A stretch of DNA of 51,453 nucleotides from Saccharospirillum sp. (GCA_022565595.1 JAIUML010000030.1:1-51453); one strand, 5' to 3'. Shown: positions 25,925 to 35,529, counted from the stretch's first letter. Notes: generated by a model not told the origin, from the sequence alone. Numbers and translations: made by a program.

Positions 25925-28384
25925 ATGATGGTTTATTCTGGTTATTATCGGGCCATGGTTTTATTCGCCGGTGTGGCGATTGGTCTGGCCGGCTGTGGTG
26001 GTTCGGGCAGCGATGACGCGGCTGAGGTAGACCCCCCAACCGAATCCGATGATCCAATGGAAGCACTCACTTTGTCAGCTTCGTCCGACATCATGCAGGT
26101 TCACCTGAGCTGGGGTGGCGCTGACGCCGTGGACATTCTTTACAGCTCTGACCCTGGGTGCGACTGGGATAATTATTCGTTGTGCAGTGGCGCTGGCATG
26201 CTGTCGGGTGTTACTGATTCCGAGGTCGCTATCGGGGCGGTTGAAGAAAACCTGTCTACCGAGAGAGGCTGGTATTTTGTGGTAGAGGCGGATGAGCGGC
26301 GCTCGTCTCAAGTAGCGGCCAGGCCCGCTGTGCCGTCTTTTGGTGGCTACCAGATCTATGCGCTGGAAACCGATGGCGATAACCTCTATGTTGGTGGCAG
26401 CTTCAGCCGAGTCGCACTGGCGACCGGGGGGCTGGCCATGTTCGACGCTCAGCAAGATAACACCCTGACCGGTGTGCTGCCCTATATGGAAGGCCAGGTT
26501 CTCGACATTGTTGACGATGGCACCGGTGGCTGGATTGTGGGCGGTCTGTTTGAGCGCGTCGATGGCAAGGAGCGCATCAATCTGGCCAGATTGCGACAGG
26601 ATGGTACCGTCGAAACCGATTGGCAGGTCGATGTTAACGGGCCTGTTTATGCGATGGCGGTTCAGGGGGATCGTCTCTTTATTGGGGGAGACTTTTCGCA
26701 ACTGACGATCGACAAGGATGCCCAATACAATCGATCAAACCTGGCGGCCATTGAACTGTCGACTGGCGTACCGGTGACTGGCTGGAATCCGACGATCAAC
26801 GATCCGGTTTGGGCGCTGACCAGCAACGAAACGCAGTTGTACCTCGGTGGCAGCTTTACCCAGGTCAACGGTACTAATCGCAACCACCTGGCGGCACTGT
26901 CGATCGACGACGGCTCGGTCAACAGCGGCTGGACACCCAGTGCAAACGATACGGTCAACACGCTCTTGTATGATTCAGGAGCGGTGTTCGCCGGAGGACT
27001 CTTCACCAGAGTGTCTGATGACGACAGGGATTTCCTGGTAAAAATCGATGCCGTCTCGGGAGGGGTTGATGGACAGTGGAACCCGGGAGCGCCGGATGAA
27101 GTGCTTGTCCTGGGCCTTTGGGAAGATCAGCTCCTGGCCGGTGGCGTCCACAGCTCCTCCGATTGGCCTACGCCGTTTTCAATCATCGATCGAACCGACG
27201 GGGCACACGATCAGAGCTGGGATCTGCCCGACTCTTACCTGAGTGACGATGTGCACGGTTTGGCCGTTTCCGGTGATCGCATTTACATCGCCACCGAGCG
27301 TAACCTGATGGCGTTGGACGCACCGTTGAAAACATCAGCGCCTTGGGAGGCGAAAATCGGGGTCGCCTTTGACGATGGCCCAAGAGCGATAGCAGCCACA
27401 CCAGATCAGGTTTTGGTTGGCGGTGAATTTCCGGAGTCTGGCGGCAATCGATACAACAGCATCGCGGTAATGGATATTGAGACGGGTGTCCTGCAGGAGC
27501 CGCTTTCTGGTTCGACAGGGCAGGTATATGAGCTGTTGTATAACGACGGGCGGCTCTATGCCGGGGGTACTATGTACTTCAATGCAGATCAGCAGAGCAT
27601 CGCTGCATTCGACCTGACGACCATGGCTCGGGATGAGGACTGGAAGGCTACCGCCAGCAGTTCAAGGGATGTGTCCGGGCTGGCCATCAGCGGTGGCACC
27701 TTGTATGCCGGAGGGCGTTTTGGAAAGGTGGGTGACGAGGATGTTGTTCGAGTCACCGGTTTTGATCTGGTCAGCGGTGAACTCAGTGATTTTACCCACG
27801 CGCCAGAGCCGGATGACACCGTCAATGCTCTGGCCGCTACGGAAGACCAACTGTTGCTGGGTGGGCGCTTTGGCAATGTCGCCGGTCAGGCCCATGAGCA
27901 CCTTGTGTCGCTCAAAACTGCGGATGGCACCATGACCACGGGCTGGACCATGGAAGCGTCCAATACCGTCAACACCTTTCACTGGGGCAACGACACAACG
28001 CTCTACGTGGGCGGTCGGTTCAACACCCTGGGTGGAGAGAGCCACAATGGCATCGCCCGTTTGCTAATGGACGATGGCAGTTTCGACCTGGATACCGGCT
28101 GGACTCCAGCGGCATCGAATACGTTGTCGATTGCTACCGGTGAGAATCGCGTCTTCGTCGGTCGCAGTATCGCCCAGGATGCAGCCGATGGGCTGATGGC
28201 GTTTTCGCGTTTTAGCAACGGCAGTCAAGTCGATGATTGGGATCCAGCGCCAGATAAAAGTGTGAATGCCCTCTTGTACCACGACGGCAAGCTTTTTGTT
28301 GGTGGCTGGTTCCAGAAGCTGGACGGAAAACACCGTAACCTCTTTGGCGTGCTGGATGCCGACACCGGAGAGCTAATTTGGTAG
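25925..28384 (+). CDS. Lipoprotein with beta-propeller-type repeats
   Basis: The 819-residue product has a lipoprotein signal and lipobox GLAGC (Cys near residue 24), followed by a Gly/Ser/Asp linker. A fibronectin-like beta domain (about residues 45-135) precedes the body. The body consists of roughly a dozen repeats of 45-60 residues, each with the pattern V-x-AL-x-x-x-x-x-x-L-x-x-GG-x-F-x-x-V and then A-x-(I/L)-D-x-x-(T/D)-G-x-x-x-x-W-x-P. Examples are LYVGGSFSRV, LFIGGDFSQL, LYLGGSFTQV and LFVGGWFQKL. This resembles DUF5122/delta-60 propellers of unknown function. GGGGAAAGG precedes the first of two ATGs. No enzymatic motif is seen. Confidence 0.8.
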   Translation: MMVYSGYYRAMVLFAGVAIGLAGCGGSGSDDAAEVDPPTESDDPMEALTLSASSDIMQVHLSWGGADAVDILYSSDPGCDWDNYSLCSGAGMLSGVTDSEVAIGAVEENLSTERGWYFVVEADERRSSQVAARPAVPSFGGYQIYALETDGDNLYVGGSFSRVALATGGLAMFDAQQDNTLTGVLPYMEGQVLDIVDDGTGGWIVGGLFERVDGKERINLARLRQDGTVETDWQVDVNGPVYAMAVQGDRLFIGGDFSQLTIDKDAQYNRSNLAAIELSTGVPVTGWNPTINDPVWALTSNETQLYLGGSFTQVNGTNRNHLAALSIDDGSVNSGWTPSANDTVNTLLYDSGAVFAGGLFTRVSDDDRDFLVKIDAVSGGVDGQWNPGAPDEVLVLGLWEDQLLAGGVHSSSDWPTPFSIIDRTDGAHDQSWDLPDSYLSDDVHGLAVSGDRIYIATERNLMALDAPLKTSAPWEAKIGVAFDDGPRAIAATPDQVLVGGEFPESGGNRYNSIAVMDIETGVLQEPLSGSTGQVYELLYNDGRLYAGGTMYFNADQQSIAAFDLTTMARDEDWKATASSSRDVSGLAISGGTLYAGGRFGKVGDEDVVRVTGFDLVSGELSDFTHAPEPDDTVNALAATEDQLLLGGRFGNVAGQAHEHLVSLKTADGTMTTGWTMEASNTVNTFHWGNDTTLYVGGRFNTLGGESHNGIARLLMDDGSFDLDTGWTPAASNTLSIATGENRVFVGRSIAQDAADGLMAFSRFSNGSQVDDWDPAPDKSVNALLYHDGKLFVGGWFQKLDGKHRNLFGVLDADTGELIW

Positions 28385-28399
28385 TGCCAAAGTGGCTGC

Positions 28400-28428
28400 T
28401 GTAAGTCGTTTGTAAGGGCGGACTGTCA
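28400..28428 (+). promoter_or_regulatory. TGTAAG direct-repeat element, copy B
   Basis: TGTAAG at 28400 and 28411, then six bases and CTGTCA, exactly as in copy A. A second shared block (TTCAG-x-TCG) lies about 30 bases further on in both copies. It starts 16 bases after the preceding gene and lies 75 bases before the next start. Confidence 0.6.
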
Positions 28429-28502
28429 TGATGAGCCCTCTCTGAGTTCAGGTCGTCTGGAGGCAGAGTGGGATTTGTTTCGTACTAGAACAGGGGTTCA
28501 TC

Positions 28503-30545
28503 ATGACAACCGATAAAGGACGTTCAGGGCCTTTGCTCCGGCCTTATTCAAAGGAGCTGATGGTCGGGTTGACGCTCGCCAGTGGCGTTCTACTTTCAGC
28601 CTGCAATAGCAGTTCCGGAAACGGAGAAGAGGATGTTGATCAGGCAACCTTTGAAGTAAGCACTCAGGCCGGTACAGGCGGCAGCATCAGCCCACAAACG
28701 CAACAGGCGAGCCGTGGTGAGGTGCTGGATTTCGAGATTGCCATCGAGAGCGGCTTTAGCCTGGTGGATATTGATGGCTGCAGCGGCAGCTTGTCCGATA
28801 CCACCTACACCACCGGAGCAATTGAGGCGGATTGCACCATTACGCTGACCTTTGATGAATTGGCCGAAGCGCCCGAACCAGGCGTTTCGCTGCTGGTTGC
28901 CGCCAATGAAGAAGTCGAGTTGGGCAGCTATGGGCCAGCGTTGATGAATGGCCTCAGTCAGGCTTTTATCAATGCCAAGGGTGATGTCAGCTTGCGCAGC
29001 ACCATGCGTGATTTGGATCACAACATTGTTTCCGGTGGTGCAAGCCACCTCTTGTTGCCGGCCGACGGTAGTGGACCCACGCCTTTTCTTAGCCAGTTTT
29101 TGACCATACCACAGTTTCCGGATGCAACACCGGTCCGCTTCGCCCGACACAGCCCGGCACCCGACGGCAGCCTGATGGCCTTGGTGGGGTTTGAAGAAGG
29201 CTCCACGGAATTCGCCGCGGCTGTGCGCTATCACGAGGGTGACTATCAGATCATGATTGAGCCGGATGACGTACCAGGGTTAACCGGCTACAGCCTTCGG
29301 TCGGATTTTGATTTCGGCAATATCTTCCGGTTCAATGAGTCTGGCCAAACCGCCATTCGACTCAGAGTAACCGATGCAGCGGATAACAATACCGTCACCT
29401 GGTTGTTCGGGGAGCCGGAAAACCTCGCACCCGCCTTTACCTGGGGAGACGGTACCGGTCAGTTCCACCTGGAGTATGGTGAGTATTTGTTTCGCTGGCC
29501 TTTCCTGAGCGTGGGCAATTCCAGCCCGGCCATCTCTGCTGACGGGTCGATCGCTGTCTATGCCAGCACCAAAACGGATCGGGACAGCCAGCCGGACGAT
29601 GAATTTGCCACGATCAAGGCGCTGTGGTCAGTGGCTCCAGAGCAGAGCGACCCGGAAATACGCGTCAGAACCCATGCGCCCTTTACAAGCCAGGGAACGG
29701 GTATGCTGGAGGAGTTCAGTGATATCGCGCCGGGCGGTCAGGAACAGGGCTACTCACTGAATGATCAGGGCGAGATCGCGCTGTTGAACGGTTACACCGA
29801 TGACGGGTTCAAACGGGACCTCTGGTTCCTGGATGAAGATGGCTACTGGCCCATTGCCCGCCATGGCACGGTGGCGCCCAATACAGACCAGGTAGGCCTG
29901 AGCACCGGCGCCACTTTTGGCCGGATTGGTGTGCCGGCGCTGTCCAACTCCGGGCAGATGACGTTTCAAGCCGAGGTCGAAAGCCAAACCAGCGTTTGGG
30001 TGGCTAGCCGCGTTGAAGCTCAGCCCATTGCCATCGAAGGCATGGACGCACCGGGTCTTGAAAATTGGACGTTTGCGCGCCTGGGCCTGGATGCCTTGCC
30101 ACCGCTGGATGCGCCCTTCATCAATAACAAGGACCAGGTGATTTTTTGGGCCGAGTTGGAAGACACGAGCAATGGCAGCTCCGCCGACAGTCTGTGGCTT
30201 CACGATGCCTGTAATGGACTCTGGTTGATTGCCATGGAAGATCAGGAGATTGAGCTTGAAGGCGTGCCTGTAGTTATAGATTGGGAGGACGGCCAGGCCG
30301 TAAGAGGCAAGGAAACCGCAGAGCGTACGCTGAGAAGTCTGGATACGCCGCCTTTCTACGCCAACACTGGCCCAACCGGCCCCAATACCGGCCAGCGATA
30401 CCCCTTGAACGACCAGGGTGAGTTTGTCTTTGTGGGCGAACTGGCTGGAGACTACTCCACGGGTTTGATTTCAGAAGGCGATACCGGGACCTACCATCGA
30501 CAGGATGTCGTTTTGAAAGCCCAGTTGCCACAATGTGAGGCTTGA
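28503..30545 (+). CDS. Lipoprotein of unknown function
   Basis: The 680-residue product has an unusually long N-region before the hydrophobic stretch and lipobox LLSAC (near residue 34). Residues about 48-118 form a bacterial repeat beta domain: FEVSTQAGTGGSISPQTQQASRGEVLDFEI, then the paired cysteines of GCSGSL and DCTITLTF. The remainder carries spaced motifs such as SFINAKGDVSLRS, AISADGSIAVYAS, SLNDQGEIALLNG and ALSNSGQMTFQA. These resemble propeller-like repeats in which each blade contains a loop (N/S)-x-x-G-x-(I/V/M). AGGGG precedes the ATG. It ends tail-to-tail with the next gene. Confidence 0.78.
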   Translation: MTTDKGRSGPLLRPYSKELMVGLTLASGVLLSACNSSSGNGEEDVDQATFEVSTQAGTGGSISPQTQQASRGEVLDFEIAIESGFSLVDIDGCSGSLSDTTYTTGAIEADCTITLTFDELAEAPEPGVSLLVAANEEVELGSYGPALMNGLSQAFINAKGDVSLRSTMRDLDHNIVSGGASHLLLPADGSGPTPFLSQFLTIPQFPDATPVRFARHSPAPDGSLMALVGFEEGSTEFAAAVRYHEGDYQIMIEPDDVPGLTGYSLRSDFDFGNIFRFNESGQTAIRLRVTDAADNNTVTWLFGEPENLAPAFTWGDGTGQFHLEYGEYLFRWPFLSVGNSSPAISADGSIAVYASTKTDRDSQPDDEFATIKALWSVAPEQSDPEIRVRTHAPFTSQGTGMLEEFSDIAPGGQEQGYSLNDQGEIALLNGYTDDGFKRDLWFLDEDGYWPIARHGTVAPNTDQVGLSTGATFGRIGVPALSNSGQMTFQAEVESQTSVWVASRVEAQPIAIEGMDAPGLENWTFARLGLDALPPLDAPFINNKDQVIFWAELEDTSNGSSADSLWLHDACNGLWLIAMEDQEIELEGVPVVIDWEDGQAVRGKETAERTLRSLDTPPFYANTGPTGPNTGQRYPLNDQGEFVFVGELAGDYSTGLISEGDTGTYHRQDVVLKAQLPQCEA

Positions 30546-30550
30546 GAAAA

Positions 30551-30583
30551 GTAAAGGGGCCTAGAAGCAAGGCCCCGTTTTAC
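30551..30583. terminator. Bidirectional terminator
   Basis: GGGGCC and GGCCCC form the core stem with flanking GTAAA/TTTTAC pairing. It lies in the 46-base gap between two convergent lipoprotein genes. TTTT follows on the plus strand, and the minus-strand reading ends in a mixed T/C stretch. Confidence 0.7.
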
Positions 30584-30591
30584 TCCGGAAC

Positions 30592-32151
30592 TTAGTAAAT
30601 CACTTCAATGGTTGGCAGCAAAGGCGCAGTGCAACCATCCCCGTTCTGCAAGCAGGTTTCGCTGAAGGCATCCCCCTCGTTCAACCCAAGCATCGTCTCA
30701 ATACCGACGATAACCTGAAGTTCCGTTCTGGATTCAGTCAACGCCTGTTTGAGCCAGGGAGTTGCGTCCCCCCAAAGCCAGGGTTGTGGCTCTACCAGGC
30801 TGTTATTGCCACTCAGGTTGATGGGGTTGTTTTGCGCAGCAAAGACGGTATCGGGAGTGCCCGTCCATTCCTCCAGAGAGGCTCTGATAAAGGAATAAGG
30901 GTTGTTCCCGTCGACCTGGTTCAGCCGCAAACTGGCGGCGATCACATCATCTTCTGTGCTGATGCCGGCCGGTAAATTACTCAGATTGAAGGTCAGAGCT
31001 AGGTGGTATTGAGTATAGGCGTCAGCATCGCCCTGGGTGCCGAGTTTGGCCAGGGTAGCGGTTGTCGGAGCCAGTAAGGTTGCACCAGGGTTGTCCTGCG
31101 CCAGTTGATAGTGACTGTCGGTACCGTTGCGCCAGACGAGTTGCGATGGCCCGAAGTCCATCCCAAGCGACGCATAAGCCGGATGCAACTCAGGCGGTAC
31201 GGCTGAGCCATTAGCGTCTTTGCTGGTGCCCGAGGCGATTTGGTACAGATCACAAGTAGTAAAGCCATAGTAGAAGGCGGCCTCTGCCTCAGTGGCCTGG
31301 TCGCCATTGAGTAAAACGCCAGACTTGTCGGCATAGCCGCCGCCAGTGCAGTTGTCGCTGTTGAAAGCACCCTCGGCCAGTTGAGCCATGGCACCCAGGT
31401 CGGGATGAAAAGCCACCAGATCAATCTGTGGCTGGCTGACGCTGAGCCCGAATTTGTGGCGTACCCAATAGCGATAGGTGGTATTGGTGGCCGTGTGATG
31501 AACGTCCATGGCCAGCAACAGCCAGCTCAGTTCGTTGTAGAGTGCGCCGGCACCATTGATAACAAAGTCCTCCCCGCGCCATTGCACGGCCAGGTTTTGA
31601 AATTCATAGTTGAGGTCATAATCGGCATCGCTCTGATGCCAGTGCAAGTTACCACTGAAGGTGATTTCAGCATTGTCCCCATTGCTCACCTGAACACAGG
31701 CCGGGCCAAAGGACTCGCCGCCGCTCTGGCTGCTGAGGGTGACGGGGCCAGCCGGGCAGGCTGCCTGTTCCATAAAGTCGATCAGGTCGGCGGGCTCGGT
31801 GCCGAGGTGGTCGAACAACCGGTCAGTGAGGTGATAAGGGACCGCCATCAAGGCGTTGCCCAGAATTGCAGTGTCGATCATCTGGCGTTGTTGTTGGTCT
31901 TCGGCATTGCCGTCGTAAAGGCTGGCAATCGGTTGTGCCCAATCGTTCAGCCCGGTGTAGCTTGTGCTGAACGCGAGCTGAGAGCTGAAACGAAAGATTT
32001 CTGCTGGCGTATTGGCACCGGGTGTAGAGCCGCCGTTGGTGCTGGTATCGTCGACATTGTCGTTGTTGCCACTACCACCACCGCCGCTACTGGAGTTGCA
32101 GGCGGCAAGCGTCAGGCTGATCAGGGCAATGGAAAGCAGATGTTTGGGCAT
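30592..32151 (-). CDS. Lipoprotein of unknown function
   Basis: The 519-residue product has a short lipoprotein signal with lipobox LAAC (Cys at about 18) and a Gly/Asn/Ser linker (CNSSSGGGGSGNNDNVDD). It contains several Cys pairs. A central beta-rich domain (ITFSGNLHWHQSDADYDLNYEF; VQWRGEDFVINGAGAL) and a late part with DVIAASLRLNQV and DATPWLKQAL can be seen. The latter resembles DNRLRE-type or other carbohydrate-associated beta domains. I recognise no family with confidence. It lies directly downstream of the STAND regulator on the same strand, 57 bases from its stop, with copy C of the TGTAAG element in between. Confidence 0.75.
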   Translation of the reverse strand: MPKHLLSIALISLTLAACNSSSGGGGSGNNDNVDDTSTNGGSTPGANTPAEIFRFSSQLAFSTSYTGLNDWAQPIASLYDGNAEDQQQRQMIDTAILGNALMAVPYHLTDRLFDHLGTEPADLIDFMEQAACPAGPVTLSSQSGGESFGPACVQVSNGDNAEITFSGNLHWHQSDADYDLNYEFQNLAVQWRGEDFVINGAGALYNELSWLLLAMDVHHTATNTTYRYWVRHKFGLSVSQPQIDLVAFHPDLGAMAQLAEGAFNSDNCTGGGYADKSGVLLNGDQATEAEAAFYYGFTTCDLYQIASGTSKDANGSAVPPELHPAYASLGMDFGPSQLVWRNGTDSHYQLAQDNPGATLLAPTTATLAKLGTQGDADAYTQYHLALTFNLSNLPAGISTEDDVIAASLRLNQVDGNNPYSFIRASLEEWTGTPDTVFAAQNNPINLSGNNSLVEPQPWLWGDATPWLKQALTESRTELQVIVGIETMLGLNEGDAFSETCLQNGDGCTAPLLPTIEVIY

Positions 32152-32184
32152 GGTTGAACTCCGTTTAGTTGTTGTTCAACCAGT

Positions 32185-32213
32185 GTCCACAAACCACTTA
32201 CATCTGCCTTACA
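32185..32213 (-). promoter_or_regulatory. TGTAAG direct-repeat element, copy C
   Basis: On the minus strand TGTAAG occurs at 32213-32208 and 32202-32197, again 11 bases apart, ending 45 bases before the lipoprotein start at 32151. The first box contains the TAA stop of the upstream regulator gene. The CTGTCA block is replaced here by GTGGACAC. Confidence 0.55.
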
Positions 32214-35200
32214 GGGAGGTGAGTTTCCGGTAGGTCGCTACTAATGGTTCGGGTGGTGGGGCATCCAGCTCTCTTTTGTAGTGTGCTTTGGCCTGTTCAA
32301 AGGTCAGCTCCAGCGTTCTTGCGTTGCCCTGTTTTGCCTCGGTTCTAAGCAGCCCACTCCAAAGTGCTTGTTCTAGTGGCAGATGCCGCAATGCCCTGCG
32401 GTAGTGCTGGCGCGCCTGGTCGCTGTCGGCTTGTTCCAGTTGTTTACTAAGCGTCAGTACCAGGGTCAGATAGTGCTGGTTGAGGGTTTCCTGGTAAATG
32501 GCGGCTTGTGTTTCGTCCAGAACCTCCAGGTGCAGCCGACCGCTGAACAGATTAACGGCCTGTTGCAAAACCGGGTGGGTCAGTTGTCGGGCCTGTTGAG
32601 CGAGGCCTTCCAACTCCCAGCAGTCCACCCAGACCTGATGTGGGTTAAGCCGAACCTGACCAGCTTCAACAATCAAGGCATTGGCATTGCGCAGAGCGTC
32701 ACGCACACGGTGAGTGGTCACATGCAGGCTGTTGGCGGCTTTGTCCGGGTCACTGTCTGGCCAGAGAGCACTGGACAGTTGTTCCAACGGTAAGCCATCC
32801 TTGCCAGCAAGAATCAGCTCGGAGAGCAAAGCACGAGTGCGCTTTTGAGGCAGGCGCCCCAGCAACTGGCCATGGGCTTTTACATCGAATTGGCCCATGA
32901 CCTGCAACTGGCAAGGCCAGGGCCAGCTCTGTCGGAGCCCGCAATGCGTTGGTGGCAAGAGTTTGCGCGCCGAGATCAGCCAATACACATAGTCCGGTTC
33001 AATGTTTTCTCGCAAGGCCAGGGCAGCCAGAGTGGCCAACTCCTGATCACGAATCTGTATCGGGAAAAACAGCCGCTCTCGGGCACCGGCATGAAAGGCG
33101 CGGCGAATAAAGGGCAGGGCGCGTTCCGGCTGTCGGCGGTGCAGGGGGATTCGTGCCAGAGTCAAATACACCATGACATCGACAAAGCCGCTGTCAAAAC
33201 TACGAAAGGCCTTTCTGGCTCTGGCCGCTGAACGCAGGGCTTGCGGGTAGTGACCCGCCTCCGAGAGCAGACTGGCATAAATGGATTCAAAACCGGCGGT
33301 TATGGCTTCTGAACCGTGGCGGTGCATGGTCTCCAGACTGCGCTCGGCATGGTCCAGGGCCTCTGGAAGGTGGCCGCTGAGCCAGGCCTGACCGGCCAGG
33401 ACATGGGCCTGAAAGGTATCGTAAAAAGGCCGATGAGCTTTCAATTCAGTGCGCATGAACCATCCCGCCCAATCGTTCATGATGCGGTTGTCGTGAAAGC
33501 AAAGCGCGCAGTGAATGGGCGGTATGGCGTTATCCCAGGTGCTGATGCCGTGTGTTCGAATCAACTCGCGGCCGTGCTCAGCTTTTGCCAGACAAGCGGC
33601 CTGATCGGCCTCAAACAGCAATGACCAGAGCGAGTCAAAGGTTGCCCAGAGACACTGGGCCAAAGGGCCGGCCTGGCGGACCAGATGTGGGCTTTCGTTG
33701 ATAATGCTGACGACGGCAGCGGCATCGGCACGGCGACCGAACTGCCAGGTACTCAGGTACATCAACTGGCTGGCCAGCATCAGGCGCTCATCGGCTGGAA
33801 TGGACTCTTTGGAGATCGCCGAAAGGCCCTCCTGATGCCAGCGTTTGAGTTCATCTGAGCCCGGGCGGGCATAACCCAGGGCAGTGAGCATACCGCGAAC
33901 AACCCTGTACCAGAGCGCCTCCGGTAAAGACGAGCGAAGGCCATCCTCAACCGCCAACAAGGCATCAATCCAGGGGGTATACTCGGAGATGTGGGCCCAT
34001 TCCAGCCAGATGCTGTCGACAATGCCACTCCACGCCAGGGCCATGTGCAGGCTATCCTGTTGTTGAGTCAGGTTAGTCCAGGCAGAGGTTAAATGGGCGC
34101 GCGCTGACCGAGTATCCGTCAGTAGCAGGCAAAGGCCTAGCCAAACCTGCAGATAGGGGTCTTCATCGACCAGGCTGGAAGGCAAAGCCTGAAGCCATTG
34201 GTAGAGCTGGTCACCCCGGCCCTGTTGCAGCAGGGTGCCGCCCTGTTCGCGCAGACCCTGTGCCAGGCTTTGTGTAGCGCCGGAGTCCTGTAGCAGGGTT
34301 GCCGCTTCGCTCCAGTCGCCGGCTCGCCACAGAGCATGGCCCCACTCTAGCTGCCACCGCTGGCGTTGTGCCGCACTCAAAAGGGATTCGCTGCGCTGCA
34401 GTAGAAACTCTCTGAACAGGTCATGCAGCACATAGCCGGGGCCGAGATCCGGGTGGTTTTCCTCGCGAATAAAGGCATGATCCAGGTACAGTTGCTCGAG
34501 CCGCTTTTGGGCGTGGGTGAGTTCAGTAACCTCATTGACCAGCGTCTTTGGGATGTGCCGCACCCACACCGCACGCATCAGCAACTGGCGAGCCTCTTCG
34601 TCCAGGGGTGCAAAGACTTCCTGTTCAAACCAGTCTCTAATATTGCGTTGCAACAGGTGCTGTTCGTCCTGTCGTGACGGCCGTCGGCTGTGTTCCATCA
34701 ACAGCATTAGCCCGGCTGCCCAGCCGCGAGTTTCAAGCGAAAGCGCCTTTAGTCCTGGTGCCAGATGAGTGTTGTGTTGATCAAGCAGGGCTTGTTGTTC
34801 GCTGTCGCGGAATACCAGATCGTCTTCGTCAATAAAGGCCAGCAGATTCTGGGCGCGCAGCCTTGCCCAAATGGAAGGCGGCTCCTGTCGACTGGCGAGC
34901 AGGATGCGGTGGCCAGCATTGAGCAGACTCTCGGCAAAATGTATGACCAAAGTCTGTACCGGGTGAGTCTCTGGCAGGTTCTGTACATCATCCAGAAATA
35001 CGGCGCTATCGACGGGCGTAATATCCAGCCATTTTTGGGTAAAGTGTTCTGCTAAGCGGTCGACTGAGGCTGCGTATTCTGGTGTCAGCACAGGTAAGGC
35101 CAGTGCGGTTTCTCCAAAGCTGTCCAATGCGCGCTGTCGTAGGCTGAAAAACCACTCACCAATACCTAAAGCGGTTTTTGGTATGGGCAGATACAGATGG

Positions 35201-35373
35201 TTAATTTTACGTTGTGATAAAAAATCCAGCGCCAGGGTGGTCTTGCCATAACCGCCGGCGGCGACCAGCCAAAGGATGCGTTCCGAGGTGATGGACTCCA
35301 GTGTTTGATTCAGCCTTGGGCGTCTTAAAACTGCCTTTTGTGACCGGGAGGAATTCGCAACCTTGCGTCCCAT
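32209..35373 (-). CDS. MalT-like STAND ATPase transcriptional regulator with SARP-type DNA-binding and BTAD domains
   Basis: The product has about 1054 residues (1057 from a TTG at 35382, whose residue numbering I use). A STAND/MalT-type ATPase is N-terminal, with P-loop AAGGYGKTT (41-49) and Walker B VFLDDV (128-133). A long helical TPR-like region spans about 340-800. The C-terminus (about 820-905) is an OmpR/SARP winged helix: GRLPQKRTRALLSELIL and LSSALWPDSDPDKAANSLHVTTHRVRDAL. A BTAD-like helical tail (about 910-1050) ends it. MalT itself ends in a LuxR helix-turn-helix, so this is a different fusion. OmpR/SARP winged helices bind direct repeats at 11-base period, as seen before three neighbouring lipoprotein genes. 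The inducer is unknown. Confidence 0.85.
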   Translation of the reverse strand: MGRKVANSSRSQKAVLRRPRLNQTLESITSERILWLVAAGGYGKTTLALDFLSQRKINHLYLPIPKTALGIGEWFFSLRQRALDSFGETALALPVLTPEYAASVDRLAEHFTQKWLDITPVDSAVFLDDVQNLPETHPVQTLVIHFAESLLNAGHRILLASRQEPPSIWARLRAQNLLAFIDEDDLVFRDSEQQALLDQHNTHLAPGLKALSLETRGWAAGLMLLMEHSRRPSRQDEQHLLQRNIRDWFEQEVFAPLDEEARQLLMRAVWVRHIPKTLVNEVTELTHAQKRLEQLYLDHAFIREENHPDLGPGYVLHDLFREFLLQRSESLLSAAQRQRWQLEWGHALWRAGDWSEAATLLQDSGATQSLAQGLREQGGTLLQQGRGDQLYQWLQALPSSLVDEDPYLQVWLGLCLLLTDTRSARAHLTSAWTNLTQQQDSLHMALAWSGIVDSIWLEWAHISEYTPWIDALLAVEDGLRSSLPEALWYRVVRGMLTALGYARPGSDELKRWHQEGLSAISKESIPADERLMLASQLMYLSTWQFGRRADAAAVVSIINESPHLVRQAGPLAQCLWATFDSLWSLLFEADQAACLAKAEHGRELIRTHGISTWDNAIPPIHCALCFHDNRIMNDWAGWFMRTELKAHRPFYDTFQAHVLAGQAWLSGHLPEALDHAERSLETMHRHGSEAITAGFESIYASLLSEAGHYPQALRSAARARKAFRSFDSGFVDVMVYLTLARIPLHRRQPERALPFIRRAFHAGARERLFFPIQIRDQELATLAALALRENIEPDYVYWLISARKLLPPTHCGLRQSWPWPCQLQVMGQFDVKAHGQLLGRLPQKRTRALLSELILAGKDGLPLEQLSSALWPDSDPDKAANSLHVTTHRVRDALRNANALIVEAGQVRLNPHQVWVDCWELEGLAQQARQLTHPVLQQAVNLFSGRLHLEVLDETQAAIYQETLNQHYLTLVLTLSKQLEQADSDQARQHYRRALRHLPLEQALWSGLLRTEAKQGNARTLELTFEQAKAHYKRELDAPPPEPLVATYRKLTSL

Positions 35374-35529
35374 AAAAAGCAAAACCTTTGTCTTCGGTGT
35401 TTGTGGCAGCGTCGAGCCGAGCTGCTGCCCATTTTTTTATTTTAACCGATCTTAAAGGCTTTGAAGGACAGACTCAACCGACCCTAATGGAACTTTCGGA
35501 CGAAAGTGTCGTCATTAATTGCCGGGACG

